64,000 nt of DNA from the NCBI RefSeq assembly GCF_021735925.1, contig NZ_WMEA01000001.1, positions 409,501-473,500 on the forward strand, given 5' to 3'. A program made the position numbers and the translations under genes. Below the pieces are notes generated by a model that saw nothing but the letters and a program-made list of their open reading frames with translations, was not told the origin of the DNA and searched no databases. Shown piece by piece: positions 44,697-63,362 of the stretch (position 1 is the first letter of the stretch; the number at the start of each line of letters is the position of its first letter). This DNA comes from Loktanella sp. M215. GTDB taxonomy: Bacteria > Pseudomonadota > Alphaproteobacteria > Rhodobacterales > Rhodobacteraceae.

Positions 44697-46820
44697 TTAT
44701 GCGTATTTCTTCTGGATCTCGTCCGAGATGTTCTGCGGAACGGGCTCGTAGTGATCGAACTGCATGGTGAAGTTCGCACGACCGGAGGTCATGGACCGCA
44801 GGTTGTTGATGTAGCCGAACATGTTCGCCAGCGGCACGAAGCAGTTGATGACGTTCGCGTTGCCGCGGCTGTCCTGCCCCTGCACCATCCCGCGACGGGA
44901 CGTCAGGTCGCCGATGACGCCACCGGTGTATTCTTCCGGTGTCACGACTTCGACCTTCATGATCGGTTCCAGCAGCTTGGCGCCAGCCTTGCGCAGACCT
45001 TCACGCATGCACATCCGTGCCGCGATCTCGAACGCGAGGACCGAGGAGTCGACATCGTGGTACTTGCCTTCCAGCAGCTGCACCTTGAAGTCGATGACCG
45101 GGAAACCTGCCAGCGGACCTGAGTCCATGACCGACTTGATGCCCTTTTCGACGCCCGGAATGTATTCCTTCGGCACCGAACCACCCACGACCTTGGATTC
45201 GAACGAATAGCCTTCGCCCGGCTCTGTCGGCATGATCAGCAGCTTCACTTCACCGAACTGACCCGAACCACCCGACTGCTTCTTGTGGGTGTAGGTATGC
45301 TCGACTTCGTGGCCGATCGTCTCGCGGTAGGCCACCTGCGGCGCACCGATGTTGGCCTCGACCTTGAACTCGCGACGCATGCGGTCGATCAGGATGTCGA
45401 GGTGAAGTTCGCCCATGCCGCGCATGATGGTCTGACCGGATTCGAAATCGGTCTCCACGCGGAAGGACGGATCCTCGGCGGCCAGACGGGCCAGTGCGAC
45501 GCCCATCTTTTCCTGGTCGGCCTTGGTCTTGGGTTCGACGGCGATCTCGATCACCGGCTCGGGGAAGGTCATCGTTTCCAGAACGACGGGTTCCTTTTCC
45601 GAACACAGCGTATCACCGGTCGTGGTGTTCTTCAGACCACCCAGCGCGATGATGTCGCCGGCAAACGCCTCGTCGATCTCTTCGCGGTTGATGGCGTGCA
45701 TCATCATCATCCGGCCAACGCGCTCTTTGTTGCCCTTGGTCGAGTTCAGCATCGCATCACCCTTCTTCAGCTGACCCGAATAGATCCGGGTAAACGTCAA
45801 AGAGCCCACGAAGGGGTCGTTCATGATCTTGAACGCCAAGCCAGAGAACGGCATGTCGTCGTCCGCGCGGCGGGGGATGCTGCGCGTTTCAGTCTCGTCA
45901 CCGGGCTTGAAGCCCATGTAATCGACCACGTCCAGCGGGCTGGGCAGGAAGTCGATGACGGCGTTCAGCAGCGGCTGCACACCCTTGTTCTTGAACGCGG
46001 ACCCAGCGGCCACCGGCACGAAGGACAGCGACAGCGTGCCCTTGCGGATCAGCTTGCGCAGGGTCGCCTCGTCGGGCTCGACGCCTTCCAGGTACTGCTC
46101 CATCGCGTCGTCGTCCATGTCGACGGCGGTCTCGATCAGCGTGGCGCGCCATTCGTCGGCAAGCTCTTTCAGATCGTCACGGATCGGCTTGCGAACCCAG
46201 CTTGCGCCGAGGTCTTCACCTTCCCAGACCCACTCTTCCATCTTGATCAGGTCGATGATGCCTTCCAGCTTGTCTTCGGCCCCGATGGGCAGGCTGATCG
46301 GCACGCCGGTCGCACCGGTGCGGTCCTTGATCATCTTGACGCACTTGTAGAAATCGGCGCCGATCTTGTCCATCTTGTTGACAAAGACGATCCGCGGAAC
46401 CTTGTAACGGTCGGCCTGACGCCAGACGGTTTCGGTCTGCGGCTCGACACCGGCGTTGGCGTCCAGCAGGCAGATCGCGCCGTCAAGCACGGCCAGCGAA
46501 CGCTCGACTTCGATGGTAAAGTCGACGTGGCCGGGGGTGTCGATGATGTTGAAGCGGTACTTCGTGTCCGAAATGCCGTCAGCGGTCGGGTCTTCCTGAC
46601 GCTGCCAGAAGGTCGTCGTCGCAGCAGAGGTAATCGTGATACCCCGCTCCTGCTCCTGCTCCATCCAGTCCATGGTGGCGGCGCCGTCGTGGACTTCGCC
46701 GATCTTGTGGGACTTGCCGGTATAGAACAGGATGCGTTCGGTCGTCGTGGTTTTACCCGCGTCGATGTGCGCCATGATCCCGAAGTTCCGGTAGCGCTGC
46801 AGAGGATAGTCGCGTGCCAT
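44697..46820 (-). CDS. fusA: translation elongation factor G
   Basis: A 707-residue translocation GTPase. G1 [17 protein letters not shown]2 [13 protein letters not shown]3 [17 protein letters not shown]4 [10 protein letters not shown], and the later [12 protein letters not shown] and [17 protein letters not shown] domain IV/V text are all as in bacterial EF-G. Second gene after rpsG, 18 bases downstream. Confidence 0.98.
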   Translation of the reverse strand: MARDYPLQRYRNFGIMAHIDAGKTTTTERILFYTGKSHKIGEVHDGAATMDWMEQEQERGITITSAATTTFWQRQEDPTADGISDTKYRFNIIDTPGHVDFTIEVERSLAVLDGAICLLDANAGVEPQTETVWRQADRYKVPRIVFVNKMDKIGADFYKCVKMIKDRTGATGVPISLPIGAEDKLEGIIDLIKMEEWVWEGEDLGASWVRKPIRDDLKELADEWRATLIETAVDMDDDAMEQYLEGVEPDEATLRKLIRKGTLSLSFVPVAAGSAFKNKGVQPLLNAVIDFLPSPLDVVDYMGFKPGDETETRSIPRRADDDMPFSGLAFKIMNDPFVGSLTFTRIYSGQLKKGDAMLNSTKGNKERVGRMMMMHAINREEIDEAFAGDIIALGGLKNTTTGDTLCSEKEPVVLETMTFPEPVIEIAVEPKTKADQEKMGVALARLAAEDPSFRVETDFESGQTIMRGMGELHLDILIDRMRREFKVEANIGAPQVAYRETIGHEVEHTYTHKKQSGGSGQFGEVKLLIMPTEPGEGYSFESKVVGGSVPKEYIPGVEKGIKSVMDSGPLAGFPVIDFKVQLLEGKYHDVDSSVLAFEIAARMCMREGLRKAGAKLLEPIMKVEVVTPEEYTGGVIGDLTSRRGMVQGQDSRGNANVINCFVPLANMFGYINNLRSMTSGRANFTMQFDHYEPVPQNISDEIQKKYA

Positions 46821-46838
46821 TGTGGTGGTGCTCCTGAA

Positions 46839-47309
46839 TTACCAGCGGTAGTGGCTGAACGCTTTGTTCGCGTCGGCCATCTTGTGGGTGTCTTCGCGCT
46901 TCTTCACGGCGGTGCCGCGGTTGTTGACCGCATCCAGCAGCTCGCCGGCAAGGCGCTCTTCCATCGTGTTTTCGTTGCGCTTTTTGGCAGCGGCGATCAG
47001 CCAGCGGATGGCCAGCGCCTCACGCCGCTCGGGGCGGACTTCGACGGGGACCTGGTAGGTCGCACCACCGACGCGGCGCGAACGCACTTCGACGGAGGGT
47101 TTGATGTTCTCGAGGCACTCGTGAAACACTTCCACGGGCGACTTCTTCAGCTTGCCTTCCACACGCTCGAAAGCGTTGTAGACGATCCGTTCGGCGACGG
47201 CTTTCTTGCCGTCAACCATCAGGTTGTTCATAAATTTGGTCAGAACGGTATCACCGAACTTGGCGTCCGGCAGGACCTGGCGTTTTTCAGCGGCGTGACG
47301 ACGTGACAT
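46839..47309 (-). CDS. rpsG: 30S ribosomal protein S7 (uS7)
   Basis: A 156-residue protein: [35 protein letters not shown] and [21 protein letters not shown] (in parts). In the str operon S7 autoregulates. A 7-bp CCCGGGC hairpin lies in the 63-base gap after rpsL. Confidence 0.97.
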   Translation of the reverse strand: MSRRHAAEKRQVLPDAKFGDTVLTKFMNNLMVDGKKAVAERIVYNAFERVEGKLKKSPVEVFHECLENIKPSVEVRSRRVGGATYQVPVEVRPERREALAIRWLIAAAKKRNENTMEERLAGELLDAVNNRGTAVKKREDTHKMADANKAFSHYRW

Positions 47310-47342
47310 GTCTTTTTCCTCTTATCAAGTTGCGGGCGAAAC

Positions 47343-47359
47343 CCCGGGCAAGGCCCGGG
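47343..47359 (-). other. hairpin between rpsL and rpsG
   Basis: CCCGGGC (47343-47349) and GCCCGGG (47353-47359) with a 3-base AAG loop, in the intergenic mRNA between rpsL and rpsG, where E. coli S7 binds to repress the str operon. Confidence 0.4.
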
Positions 47360-47372
47360 TCGGCCGAGTTTC

Positions 47373-47744
47373 TTACTTCGGCCGCTTCGCGCCATACTTG
47401 GAGCGACGCTGCTTACGGTCTTTGACGCCTTGGGTATCCAGCACACCGCGCAGGATGTGGTAACGGACACCCGGAAGGTCTTTTACACGGCCGCCACGGA
47501 TCAGGACGACAGAGTGTTCCTGAAGGTTGTGGCTCTCACCGGGGATGTACGAGATGACCTCGAAGCCATTGGTCAGACGGACCTTGGCGACTTTCCGCAT
47601 GGCGGAGTTCGGTTTCTTGGGCGTGGTCGTATAGACACGCGTGCAGACGCCGCGCTTCTGCGGGCAGCCTTCAAGGTGCATGGATTTCGACCGGGTGACT
47701 TTGGGCTGACGCGGTTTGCGGATCAGCTGCTGGATCGTTGGCAT
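47373..47744 (-). CDS. rpsL: 30S ribosomal protein S12 (uS12)
   Basis: A 123-residue decoding-centre protein: [33 protein letters not shown] with Lys43-region [10 protein letters not shown], and [13 protein letters not shown]. Streptomycin-resistance positions are Lys as in sensitive strains. The start at 47744 lies 224 bases after the promoter -10. Confidence 0.97.
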   Translation of the reverse strand: MPTIQQLIRKPRQPKVTRSKSMHLEGCPQKRGVCTRVYTTTPKKPNSAMRKVAKVRLTNGFEVISYIPGESHNLQEHSVVLIRGGRVKDLPGVRYHILRGVLDTQGVKDRKQRRSKYGAKRPK

Positions 47745-47967
47745 TGGGCTGTTGTCCCCATCTTTCTTGTGTGGCGACCACCGGGGGCCGCGGATTGATG
47801 ACGCGTGCAAATCCGTTCGGAAAAGCACAAAAAATCCGCAGTCGAACCCTTACCGGAGGTTCGGTGCGGTGGGTTCCAGAGGAACAAGGCCTTGCCAGCC
47901 CGGTTCTTGACCACTTCAACTCTGATATCGGATTTGGACGGAGTGCGCCCTGACCCGGATGAGGGGC

Positions 47968-47996
47968 CGTATAGGCCGTTGCACTGGGGGTGTCAA
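47968..47996 (-). promoter_or_regulatory. strong sigma-70 promoter of the str operon
   Basis: On the minus strand TTGACA (47996-47991), 17 bases, TATACG (47973-47968), a near-consensus promoter 224 bases before rpsL. It leaves a long leader and an overlap with the end of the EamA gene region only in its upstream edge. Confidence 0.75.
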
Positions 47997-48030
47997 CACT
48001 GCGCACGGACCGCCCGAAGATCAACAAAAC

Positions 48031-48933
48031 CTAGCGGATGCGGTCCGGTACGACCCGGCGGCGCAGGGCCAGTTGCTGTTCGCGGAACAGGGTGAAGATG
48101 CCCGTCGCCACCACGATTCCCGCACCGATCAGCGTCAGGGTCGATGGAAACTCCTTGAACACGATCATGCCCAGCACCAAGGCCGTCAGCAGGCTGGCAT
48201 AGCGGAACGGCGCGACAAATCCGATCTCGCCCACGCGCATGGCGGCGACCGAGAAGATGTAGCCAAAGACGACAAAGACCGTCGCCCCGCCCAGGCGGAA
48301 CACCTCTTGCCCCGACATGGGCTGCCAATCGACCCAGATCGACGCGACGCCCGAAAACACCGTGATCCCGACAGCGGCCGAAAGTGAAACCATCAGCGAC
48401 GGCACCGACCGCGACAGTTTGCGCACGACAAGGTCGCGCAGGGTCACGCAGGCCACCGCCGCAAGGGCATAAAGCGAGAAGATGTTGAAATCCGCACCGC
48501 CGGGCCTGACGATCAGCATGACACCGCCAAAGCCCACCATGATCGCGACCAGCCGCCGCCACCCCAGCGGTTCATTCATGAACAGCGCGCCGGCCAGCGC
48601 CACGCTCAGCGGCAGGACCTGCAGGATCGCACTGACGTTGGCGATGGGCATGTGGAACAGCGCAGTGATGAAGAAATACGCGCCACCGATTTCACCCAGC
48701 GTGCGCAGGCCGATATAGACCCAGTCCCGCACCGACAGATCGAACCGCAACTGTCCCATCGCGCGGGCCATCACGGCCAGACAGATCATCACGCCGATCC
48801 CGCGCAGAAACAGCAGCTGCGACAGCGGCAGGACGTCGGACAGCGTCTTGGTGAATGTATCGTTGACCGTGAAGGTCATCATTGCTGCCGCCATCAGGGC
48901 CGCGCCGCGCATGTTATCGGATAAGGGTGCCAT
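48031..48933 (-). CDS. EamA/DMT-family transporter
   Basis: A 300-residue membrane protein of two EamA repeats with ten hydrophobic segments, e.g. GAALMAAAMMTFTVNDTFTK with the SQLLFLRGIGVMIC second segment, and the VLPLSVALAGALFMNEPLGW segment in repeat 1. Such transporters export metabolites or amino acids; substrate cannot be told. I use ATG 48933 (MAPLSDNM), since the first 52 codons upstream are not membrane-like. It is inserted between rpoC and rpsL on the same strand, divergent from the CDF gene. Confidence 0.88.
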   Translation of the reverse strand: MAPLSDNMRGAALMAAAMMTFTVNDTFTKTLSDVLPLSQLLFLRGIGVMICLAVMARAMGQLRFDLSVRDWVYIGLRTLGEIGGAYFFITALFHMPIANVSAILQVLPLSVALAGALFMNEPLGWRRLVAIMVGFGGVMLIVRPGGADFNIFSLYALAAVACVTLRDLVVRKLSRSVPSLMVSLSAAVGITVFSGVASIWVDWQPMSGQEVFRLGGATVFVVFGYIFSVAAMRVGEIGFVAPFRYASLLTALVLGMIVFKEFPSTLTLIGAGIVVATGIFTLFREQQLALRRRVVPDRIR

Positions 48934-49070
48934 GGATTGAGGCGTATCAGCGCCCCCTGCCCCACGCCAGAGGGTCTGAACACGCCCCCTCGTTTTTACG
49001 CAGGTCGCATGCTGCGGGAACCCACGATCACCGCTTTGCGTCATACCACTGAACAATGGTGGAGCACCGC

Positions 49071-50045
49071 ATGGCCGATACAGCATCACACGACGACGGC
49101 GGCAAGGCGGCCGTCTATGCCGCCCTTTTCGCCAACCTCGGCATCGCCGTGACCAAGTTCATCGCCGCCGCCTTTTCGGGATCCTCGGCGATGCTGGCCG
49201 AAGGGATCCATTCGACCGTCGATACCGCCAACGAAGGGTTCCTGCTGCTCGGCATGTCGCGCGGCAAGAAGCCCGCGGATGCGCAGCACCCCTTCGGCTA
49301 CGCCGGAGAGGTGTTCTTCTGGTCGTTCATCGTGGCCGTCCTGATCTTTGCCCTCGGCGCGGGCCTGTCGATATATGAAGGCGTGCGCGCCATCCTGCAC
49401 GGCGGGCACGAGGCAGACGGCGTGCCATGGATCCCCTTCGCCGTGCTGGGGGTGTCGTTCTGCTTCGAAGGCTATTCCCTGTCGGTCGCGATCCGCGAAT
49501 TCATGAAGCTGCGCGCCGGGCGCGGACTGATCCGCGATCTGCGCGACATGAAGGACCCCGCCATCTTCGTCGTCCTGGCCGAAGACAGCGCCGCCTGTCT
49601 GGGTCTGATCATCGCCGCCATCGGCGTCGGGCTGTCATGGTATCTGGCGAACCCGCTGTTCGACGCGGGCGCCTCGATCGTGATCGGCGTGGTGCTCGGC
49701 ATCACGGCCGTCACCCTCGCGATCGAGGTCAAGGGCCTGCTGATCGGGGAATCCGCCGCCCCCGAGATGACCGACCGCATCCACGAAATGGTCAGGTCGA
49801 TCCCAGAGATCAAGCACATCAACGAAATCCGCAGCCTGCACCTTGGGCCGCATCAGGTGCTGCTGACACTCAGCATCGACTTTGCGGACGATGTGCTGTC
49901 GCAGCGGATCGAGGCGATCGTCACCGACCTTGACCACGACATCAGGGAAACCTTCGCCATCGTGAACTCCGTCTTTCTGGAGGTCCAGTCCCGCGACGGC
50001 CACCGCAGGATCATCGCGGAAACGCCGGACATCGTCAGCGCCTGA
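49071..50045 (+). CDS. CDF-family cation exporter, ZnT9-like branch
   Basis: A 324-residue exporter. The TM2 region has HSTVDTANEG (His47 and Asp51), the next loop HPFGYAGEVFFWSF (73-86), and LAEDSAACLG in TM5; the His/Asp pair differs from the DxxxD of FieF, placing it in another CDF subfamily than the gene at 8090. About six membrane segments and a C-terminal domain with SLHLGPHQVLLTLSI. Start 49071 has GGAG 7 bases upstream. It lies convergent to rpoC. Confidence 0.88.
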   Translation: MADTASHDDGGKAAVYAALFANLGIAVTKFIAAAFSGSSAMLAEGIHSTVDTANEGFLLLGMSRGKKPADAQHPFGYAGEVFFWSFIVAVLIFALGAGLSIYEGVRAILHGGHEADGVPWIPFAVLGVSFCFEGYSLSVAIREFMKLRAGRGLIRDLRDMKDPAIFVVLAEDSAACLGLIIAAIGVGLSWYLANPLFDAGASIVIGVVLGITAVTLAIEVKGLLIGESAAPEMTDRIHEMVRSIPEIKHINEIRSLHLGPHQVLLTLSIDFADDVLSQRIEAIVTDLDHDIRETFAIVNSVFLEVQSRDGHRRIIAETPDIVSA

Positions 50046-50048
50046 CAG

Positions 50049-50082
50049 AAAAAAGGCCCCGGCAATCTGCCGGGGCCTTTTG
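50049..50082. terminator. bidirectional intrinsic terminator between the CDF gene and rpoC
   Basis: A 14-bp stem (AAAAGGCCCCGGCA at 50051-50064 with 50068-50081) and short ATC loop, with T-runs in both directions. Confidence 0.9.
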
Positions 50083-50105
50083 ATGGCCTCACCGTGGGTC
50101 GCGAT

Positions 50106-54365
<4,260 letters not shown>

Positions 54366-54433
54366 CTTCAATTCCTTGAATTGGGGTGCAGAGTGGGACG
54401 GGGCGGCGTCAGGCCGCCCCAAGGGATCGGACC

Positions 54434-58573
<4,140 letters not shown>

Positions 58574-58708
58574 GTGTGATATCACCTTATATCTGTCTGT
58601 CGCATCTCACCTCGCCCGGGCCGCGGGGTGTGACGCTTATGACTGGGGGCGTGCCGTCCATACGTGACCTCTGTCCCACCAGAGGCCTCCCGACGGTGCC
58701 ACCTCCCC

Positions 58709-58738
58709 AAAAGGAGGGCTGTGTTCACAGCCATCCTT
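58709..58738 (-). terminator. possible attenuator between rplL and rpoB
   Basis: On the minus strand AGGA-x-GGCTGTG, AA loop, CACAGCC-x-TCCT, then TTTT. The position between rplL and rpoB matches the partial terminator that lowers rpoB expression in E. coli. Confidence 0.5.
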
Positions 58739-58740
58739 TA

Positions 58741-58785
58741 AGACAGGTGCGGCTGGACCTGCGAGATGCAGATCCAGCCTTGTCT
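58741..58785 (-). other. extended hairpin between rplL and rpoB
   Basis: GGCTGGACCTGC (58751-58762) pairs with 58768-58779 with one G-U, and the outer AGACA (58741-58745) pairs with TGTCT (58781-58785). It may be a processing site in the rplL-rpoB mRNA. Confidence 0.5.
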
Positions 58786-58823
58786 TGCGGTGCGAACCCC
58801 CGAAAGGGGCCCGCCGTTCCGGC

Positions 58824-59198
58824 TTAGGCCAGTTCGATCTTGGCGCCAGCTGCTTCCAGCTTGGCTTTGATCTCTTCGGCTTCGGCTTTGGACGCGCCTT
58901 CCTTGACCTTGCCGCCAGCTTCGACCAGGTCCTTGGCTTCTTTCAGGCCCAGACCGGTGATCGCGCGCACTTCTTTGATCACGTTGATCTTCTGTGCGCC
59001 GGCTTCCTTCAACACGACGTCGAATTCGGTCTTTTCTTCGGCAGCTTCGGCGCCAGCGGCAGCCGGGCCAGCCATCATCACAGCGCCGCCAGCGGCGGGC
59101 TCGATGCCATACTCGTCCTTGAGGATGGTTTTCAGTTCTTGTGCTTCGAGAAGGGTCAGACCGACGATCTCTTCAGCCAGTTTTTTCAGATCAGCCAT
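58824..59198 (-). CDS. rplL: 50S ribosomal protein L7/L12 (bL12)
   Basis: A 124-residue stalk protein: [21 protein letters not shown], an Ala/Pro hinge, and C-terminal [23 protein letters not shown] (in parts). Recruits elongation factors. Start 59198 (MADLKK); the longer frame covers intergenic sequence. Confidence 0.97.
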   Translation of the reverse strand: MADLKKLAEEIVGLTLLEAQELKTILKDEYGIEPAAGGAVMMAGPAAAGAEAAEEKTEFDVVLKEAGAQKINVIKEVRAITGLGLKEAKDLVEAGGKVKEGASKAEAEEIKAKLEAAGAKIELA

Positions 59199-59271
59199 TT
59201 GATATGCTTTCCGTTTGCTTAAGTGTGTTCCAACGTCAGGGGTTACAACCCCCAAGGCAGTTCAGGTTGCT

Positions 59272-59784
59272 TTATGCAGCTTTCTCTTCGATGGTCGAAA
59301 GAATGCTCGCGATGTTCGAAGCAGGCGCGCCAATGGCCCCGGCGATGTTTGCGGCAGGTGCTGCGATGCAACCCACGATGGAAGCAATAAGCTCCTCGCG
59401 GCTCGGCATCCCGGCAACGGCTTTCACACCGGCTGGATCCAATGCGGTCTCACCCATGGCACCGCCAAGAACAACGAGCTTTTCGTTTTTCTTGGCGTAG
59501 TCGTCGACCACTTTCGCCGCAGCGACAGGGTCTTCCGAATAGGCAAGGACCGTCATGCCCGTCAGGTACTCAGCAATGGAAGCGCTGGGTTTGCCTTCAA
59601 GGGCGATCTTGGCGAGCTTGTTCTTGGCAACGCGCACGGATCCGCCTGCAACACGCATCATTGCGCGCAGATCCTGCATTTCTGCAACTGTCATGCCTTC
59701 GTAGCGGGCAACCACCACGACGCCAGAGCTTTCAAAGATCTGGCCGAGTTCGTCGACCAGCTTCTCTTTTTGTGCTCTATCCAC
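59272..59784 (-). CDS. rplJ: 50S ribosomal protein L10 (uL10)
   Basis: A 170-residue protein read from a GTG at 59784 preceded by GGAG seven bases upstream. It begins [20 protein letters not shown], with [13 protein letters not shown] and C-terminal [15 protein letters not shown]. It anchors L12 dimers. No ATG stands nearer. Confidence 0.96.
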   Translation of the reverse strand: MDRAQKEKLVDELGQIFESSGVVVVARYEGMTVAEMQDLRAMMRVAGGSVRVAKNKLAKIALEGKPSASIAEYLTGMTVLAYSEDPVAAAKVVDDYAKKNEKLVVLGGAMGETALDPAGVKAVAGMPSREELIASIVGCIAAPAANIAGAIGAPASNIASILSTIEEKAA

Positions 59785-60028
59785 AGTTTTACTCCAAGTT
59801 TGGGGTTTCCCCCGGCTCAATTTTGCCCCCGGACTTCAGGGGGCGTTCGGGTCCGTATGATGGTCCCGAGGCCAATATCGCCCGAGGTTTCCCCCGGAAA
59901 TCTTGTTCTCGTTTCCCATCTCGGGAAGGAATTATGACAGGCAGATGCCTGCACCCTCCGTCTCGGACAGCACAGCGACGATGGTTTGCCGCTGCGAGAT
60001 GGCAGGCCCCGAAGGACCCGCCAAATTC
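59785..60028 (-). promoter_or_regulatory. L10 leader region
   Basis: The 244-base rplA-rplJ gap has several stems on the minus strand (for example GCCCCC/GGGGGC around 59827-59841), in the place of the L10-leader where the L10-L12 complex binds to repress rplJL in other bacteria. Identity is by position and structure, not by alignment. Confidence 0.5.
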
Positions 60029-60727
60029 TTAATTGCCAGTGGCTGACGCGATGTCGACCGACACGCCCGGGCCCATGGTCGAGGTCAGGTTGACCTTCTT
60101 CATGTAGGTGCCCTTGGCGCCCGCCGGACGGGCCTTCTGCACGGCGTCGACGAATGCCTTCAGGTTCTCTTCCAACTGTTCCTGGCTGAACGAGGCCTTG
60201 CCGATTCCGGCGTGGACCACACCGGCCTTTTCGGCGCGGAACTGGACCTGGCCGCCCTTGGCGTCCTTGACGGCCTGCTTCACATCCATGGTGACCGTGC
60301 CCACGCGGGGGTTCGGCATCAGGTTGCGCGGACCAAGGATCTTGCCCAGACGACCGACGACGCCCATCATGTCAGGGGTCGCGATGCACCAATCGAAATC
60401 GATCGTGCCACCCTGAATGGTTTCCATCAGGTCTTCTGCACCGACGATGTCGGCACCAGCGGCCTTGGCTTCGTCTGCCTTGTCGCCACGGGCGAAGACG
60501 GCGACGCGCACGGTCTTGCCGGTGCCGTGGGGCAGCGTGACCGTGCCACGGACCATCTGGTCAGCGTGACGCGGGTCGACGCCCAGAACCATGGCGATCT
60601 CGATCGTCTCGTCGAACTTGGCGGTCGCGGCGGTCTTCACCAGCGACACGGCTTCCGTCACCTTGACGTTGGCCTTGCCTTCGAATGCGGCGCGGTTGGC
60701 CGTCGTGCGTTTTCCGAACTTTGCCAT
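60029..60727 (-). CDS. rplA: 50S ribosomal protein L1 (uL1)
   Basis: A 232-residue protein with [40 protein letters not shown], and [14 protein letters not shown] (in parts). L1 forms the E-site stalk and can repress its own operon. Start overlaps the rplK stop by one base. Confidence 0.97.
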   Translation of the reverse strand: MAKFGKRTTANRAAFEGKANVKVTEAVSLVKTAATAKFDETIEIAMVLGVDPRHADQMVRGTVTLPHGTGKTVRVAVFARGDKADEAKAAGADIVGAEDLMETIQGGTIDFDWCIATPDMMGVVGRLGKILGPRNLMPNPRVGTVTMDVKQAVKDAKGGQVQFRAEKAGVVHAGIGKASFSQEQLEENLKAFVDAVQKARPAGAKGTYMKKVNLTSTMGPGVSVDIASATGN

Positions 60728-61152
60728 TACTTCACCTCGATGCCCATGGACCGGGCAGAGCCCGCGATGATCAGCATTGCGCCCTCGATCGAGGTCGCAT
60801 TCAGATCTTTCATCTTCGCTTCGGCGATCTCACGCACCTGCTTGGCAGAGATCGACCCGGCGGTCGTCTTGCCCGGCGCCTTGGACCCGGAGGACAGCTT
60901 GGCGGCCTTCTTGATGTAATAGGACGCGGGCGGCGTCTTGATTTCCATCGAGAACGACTTGTCCGCGTAATACGTGATCACGGTCGGGCAAGGTGCGTCT
61001 TTTTCCATGTCTGCGGTCTTGGCGTTGAACGCTTTGCAGAATTCCATGATGTTGATGCCGCGCTGGCCCAAAGCCGGACCGACGGGCGGGGACGGCTTTG
61101 CGTTGCCGGCCGGAACCTGCAACTTCAGCGAACCCATTACTTTCTTGGCCAT
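60727..61152 (-). CDS. rplK: 50S ribosomal protein L11 (uL11)
   Basis: A 141-residue protein: [30 protein letters not shown] (in parts), [13 protein letters not shown], and [14 protein letters not shown] end [10 protein letters not shown]. Binds the GTPase centre. The 107-base gap upstream has two hairpins, GGCGGAT/ATCCGCC and GGCCCCG/CGGGGCC, that may serve L1 or L11 feedback. Confidence 0.97.
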   Translation of the reverse strand: MAKKVMGSLKLQVPAGNAKPSPPVGPALGQRGINIMEFCKAFNAKTADMEKDAPCPTVITYYADKSFSMEIKTPPASYYIKKAAKLSSGSKAPGKTTAGSISAKQVREIAEAKMKDLNATSIEGAMLIIAGSARSMGIEVK

Positions 61153-61259
61153 GAGGCCTCTCCTTCATCATCAGCGGCGGATCAGATCCGCCCTACAACG
61201 GCCCCGCGACGGGGCCAACTTGCCGTGGTTCGCATCACTGCTCCCACGTCCGAAACACG

Positions 61260-61793
61260 TCAGCCCTGCTTAGAGACCTGCGTGAATTCCAACTCGACCG
61301 GGGTGGCCCGGCCAAAGATCGAGACCGTCACCTTCAGGCGCTGGTTGTCCTCGTCCACTTCCTCGACCATGCCATCGAAGTCCTCGAACGGACCGTCGTT
61401 GACCTTGACCTTTTCGCCGATCTCGAAGTGGATCAGCGTGCGCGGGCTGTCTTCGCCTTCCTGCACGCGACCCAAGATCGCCTGCACTTCGGCATCGCGC
61501 ATCGGGCTCGGACGACCCTGCGGACCAAGGAAACCCGTCACCCGGTTGATCGAGTTGATCAGGTGATAGCCTTCGTCCGACAGCTCCATGTGGACCAGCA
61601 CATAACCGGGCATGAAGCGACGCTCGGTCGTGACCTTCTTGTTCCGGCGGATCTCGATCACTTCTTCTGTCGGCACCAGAACTTCGTCGATCTGCTCTTC
61701 CAGACCTTGCTCCGACACTTTTTGACGGATGGTCTCTGCGATCTTTTTTTCGAAGTTCGACAGAACGCTAACCGAATACCAACGTTTCGCCAT
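61260..61793 (-). CDS. nusG: transcription termination/antitermination factor NusG
   Basis: A 177-residue factor: RWYSVSVLSNFEKKIAETIR NGN domain, RRFMPGYVLVHMELSDE and the C-terminal KOW GEKVKVNDGPFEDFDGMV. It binds RNA polymerase and couples to ribosomes or Rho. Start at 61793 (MAKRWYSV). Confidence 0.97.
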   Translation of the reverse strand: MAKRWYSVSVLSNFEKKIAETIRQKVSEQGLEEQIDEVLVPTEEVIEIRRNKKVTTERRFMPGYVLVHMELSDEGYHLINSINRVTGFLGPQGRPSPMRDAEVQAILGRVQEGEDSPRTLIHFEIGEKVKVNDGPFEDFDGMVEEVDEDNQRLKVTVSIFGRATPVELEFTQVSKQG

Positions 61794-62003
61794 GTTCGTC
61801 GTCACCTCGCACCTGCGACAGTCACCCGGGGGCGTAGCCGCATAAATTCCAGTTCTTTCAGCCGCATAACACGGCCTGCCCCGACAATAAATTTTTGGCG
61901 TGCAACACGATTCGCCGCACGCCATCCGGGTAAGTTGTGGGCTATTACCGCCGCAGCCACCTGAATTCAAGGGGGTGCGGACAGATTGTGCCGCAGCTTT
62001 GCG

Positions 62004-62201
62004 TCAGCTGCCGAAGAACGTCAGGATGAACTGCAGGCCCTGACGGATCACCAGATCGACGATGCTGAAAAACGTCGCCATCAGCGCCGCCATGATGAAC
62101 ACCATCACCGTCGTCAGAACGACCTCGCGCCGCGTGGGCCACACGACCTTGGCGATTTCTGCACGGGTCTCGTTGATGAACTTGACGGGATTGGTGGCCA
62201 T
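62004..62201 (-). CDS. secE: preprotein translocase subunit SecE
   Basis: A 65-residue single-TM subunit: NPVKFINETRAEIAKVVWPTRREV amphipathic clamp, then VVLTTVMVFIMAALMATFF membrane segment. Start 62201 (MATNP). The 210 bases to nusG are gene-free. Confidence 0.96.
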   Translation of the reverse strand: MATNPVKFINETRAEIAKVVWPTRREVVLTTVMVFIMAALMATFFSIVDLVIRQGLQFILTFFGS

Positions 62202-62264
62202 GGCTGCGTCCTTCCGGGGTGACGTGGCGGACATACGGCCTCTGCCCGTCGGTTTCAAGCCCGC

Positions 62265-63185
62265 TTAGCCAAGGGGGGCAGGTCGCAACAGGGTGACGCC
62301 CGGCATCTGCGCGATCTCCGCCACCTGGACGGCATAGAATTCGGCGGATAGCGCACGTTCTTCGGCATCGAAACCATCATGGGCGGGGGTGTCAGGCCCG
62401 ACCGGAAACCTGTCACGCGCCTGCTGCACGATCGGCCCGTCGGCACCGGCAGCCTTCAACTCCAGCGCGCAGGCCACCGCGGCCGCCGACAGACCCGGAT
62501 TGACGACCCGCGCGACCGGGCGGATCGGACCGACCCCTGCCCCCAGCAACGCCGCGACAACGGGATCGAACAGGCGATGGTAATCCTCGTGGCGCCACAC
62601 GGTCAGACTGGCGACGCCGGGCGCCTGACGCAGGCGGCGCACCAGATCGACCCAGTCGATATGCGCCAATGGATTGCGGCGCTTGAAATTCTCCATCGCG
62701 ACGCCGGACCCTGCCTGCAACACCAGCCCGTACGCTGAATTGAGAAAGCTGGCGGGATCCCGAATACCGATGCACAGGTCGATTCCCCTATCCGGCGCGA
62801 TGCAGGCCGCCAGCGCCGACAGCCGGTCCGCCGCATCCGGATACAGCGGCACGGGCATGCTGTGGAACGGCCCGGCATAGCGGCGGTCGAACAGCGCACC
62901 GATGAAGTTTTCCTCTGACAGCACCAGCCGCGTGCCACCGTCCAGCATTTCTGCCAGCACCTCCGATGCCGGCCGCAGGTCGGCCACGGATTTGCGCGGG
63001 TTGAAGTGCAGGTTGAACCGCGCCTCGATCCGCGTGCCGGGCTGGCGCAGGGCGGGCGGACCAAAGAATCGCACGCCGGCGGCTTCGACATGGCGGCGCG
63101 CGCCGTGGATGGAATGTTGCAGATGCGTCGTCGCGGTCTTGTGCGCGCCGACGTGAAACACGATCTTAACGGACACATCAGACAT
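62265..63185 (-). CDS. sulfotransferase-like P-loop protein
   Basis: A 306-residue protein. KIVFHVGAHKTATTHLQHSI matches the PAPS-binding start of sulfotransferases (HxGxHKTxTT); FNLHFNPRK, LVLSEENFIG and the IGIRDPASFLNSAYG segment resemble the phosphate and substrate loops, the RDPxSF part being typical of the 3'-phosphate motif. No signal peptide. It is placed between tRNA-Trp and secE, where most bacteria have no gene. Start 63185 or 63203, both without a clear ribosome site. Confidence 0.72.
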   Translation of the reverse strand: MSDVSVKIVFHVGAHKTATTHLQHSIHGARRHVEAAGVRFFGPPALRQPGTRIEARFNLHFNPRKSVADLRPASEVLAEMLDGGTRLVLSEENFIGALFDRRYAGPFHSMPVPLYPDAADRLSALAACIAPDRGIDLCIGIRDPASFLNSAYGLVLQAGSGVAMENFKRRNPLAHIDWVDLVRRLRQAPGVASLTVWRHEDYHRLFDPVVAALLGAGVGPIRPVARVVNPGLSAAAVACALELKAAGADGPIVQQARDRFPVGPDTPAHDGFDAEERALSAEFYAVQVAEIAQMPGVTLLRPAPLG

Positions 63186-63217
63186 GCGACGGGACCGTGT
63201 CATAAGAATTGGGAAAC

Positions 63218-63293
63218 TGGCAGGGGCACACAGACTCGAACTGTGGGCCTACGGTTTTGGAGACCGTCGCTCTACCAACTGAGCTATACCCCT
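63218..63293 (-). tRNA. tRNA-Trp (CCA anticodon)
   Basis: A 76-base cloverleaf on the minus strand: acceptor AGGGGTA with TGCCCCT, D-arm AGCTCAGTTGGTAGAGC, anticodon arm ACGGT-CTCCAAA-ACCGT with CCA, T-loop GTTCGAGTC and encoded CCA end. Confidence 0.95.
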
Positions 63294-63362
63294 GCATCGT
63301 GGCGTCGGATTAACGGAAGCCCGCGGCGGGATCAAGTCCCTCCGCACGGTTTCGGTGCAGCT

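Noticed and set aside
63218..63293. tRNA-Trp as an integration site
   Set aside because: No direct repeat of the tRNA end or integrase is visible in the window.
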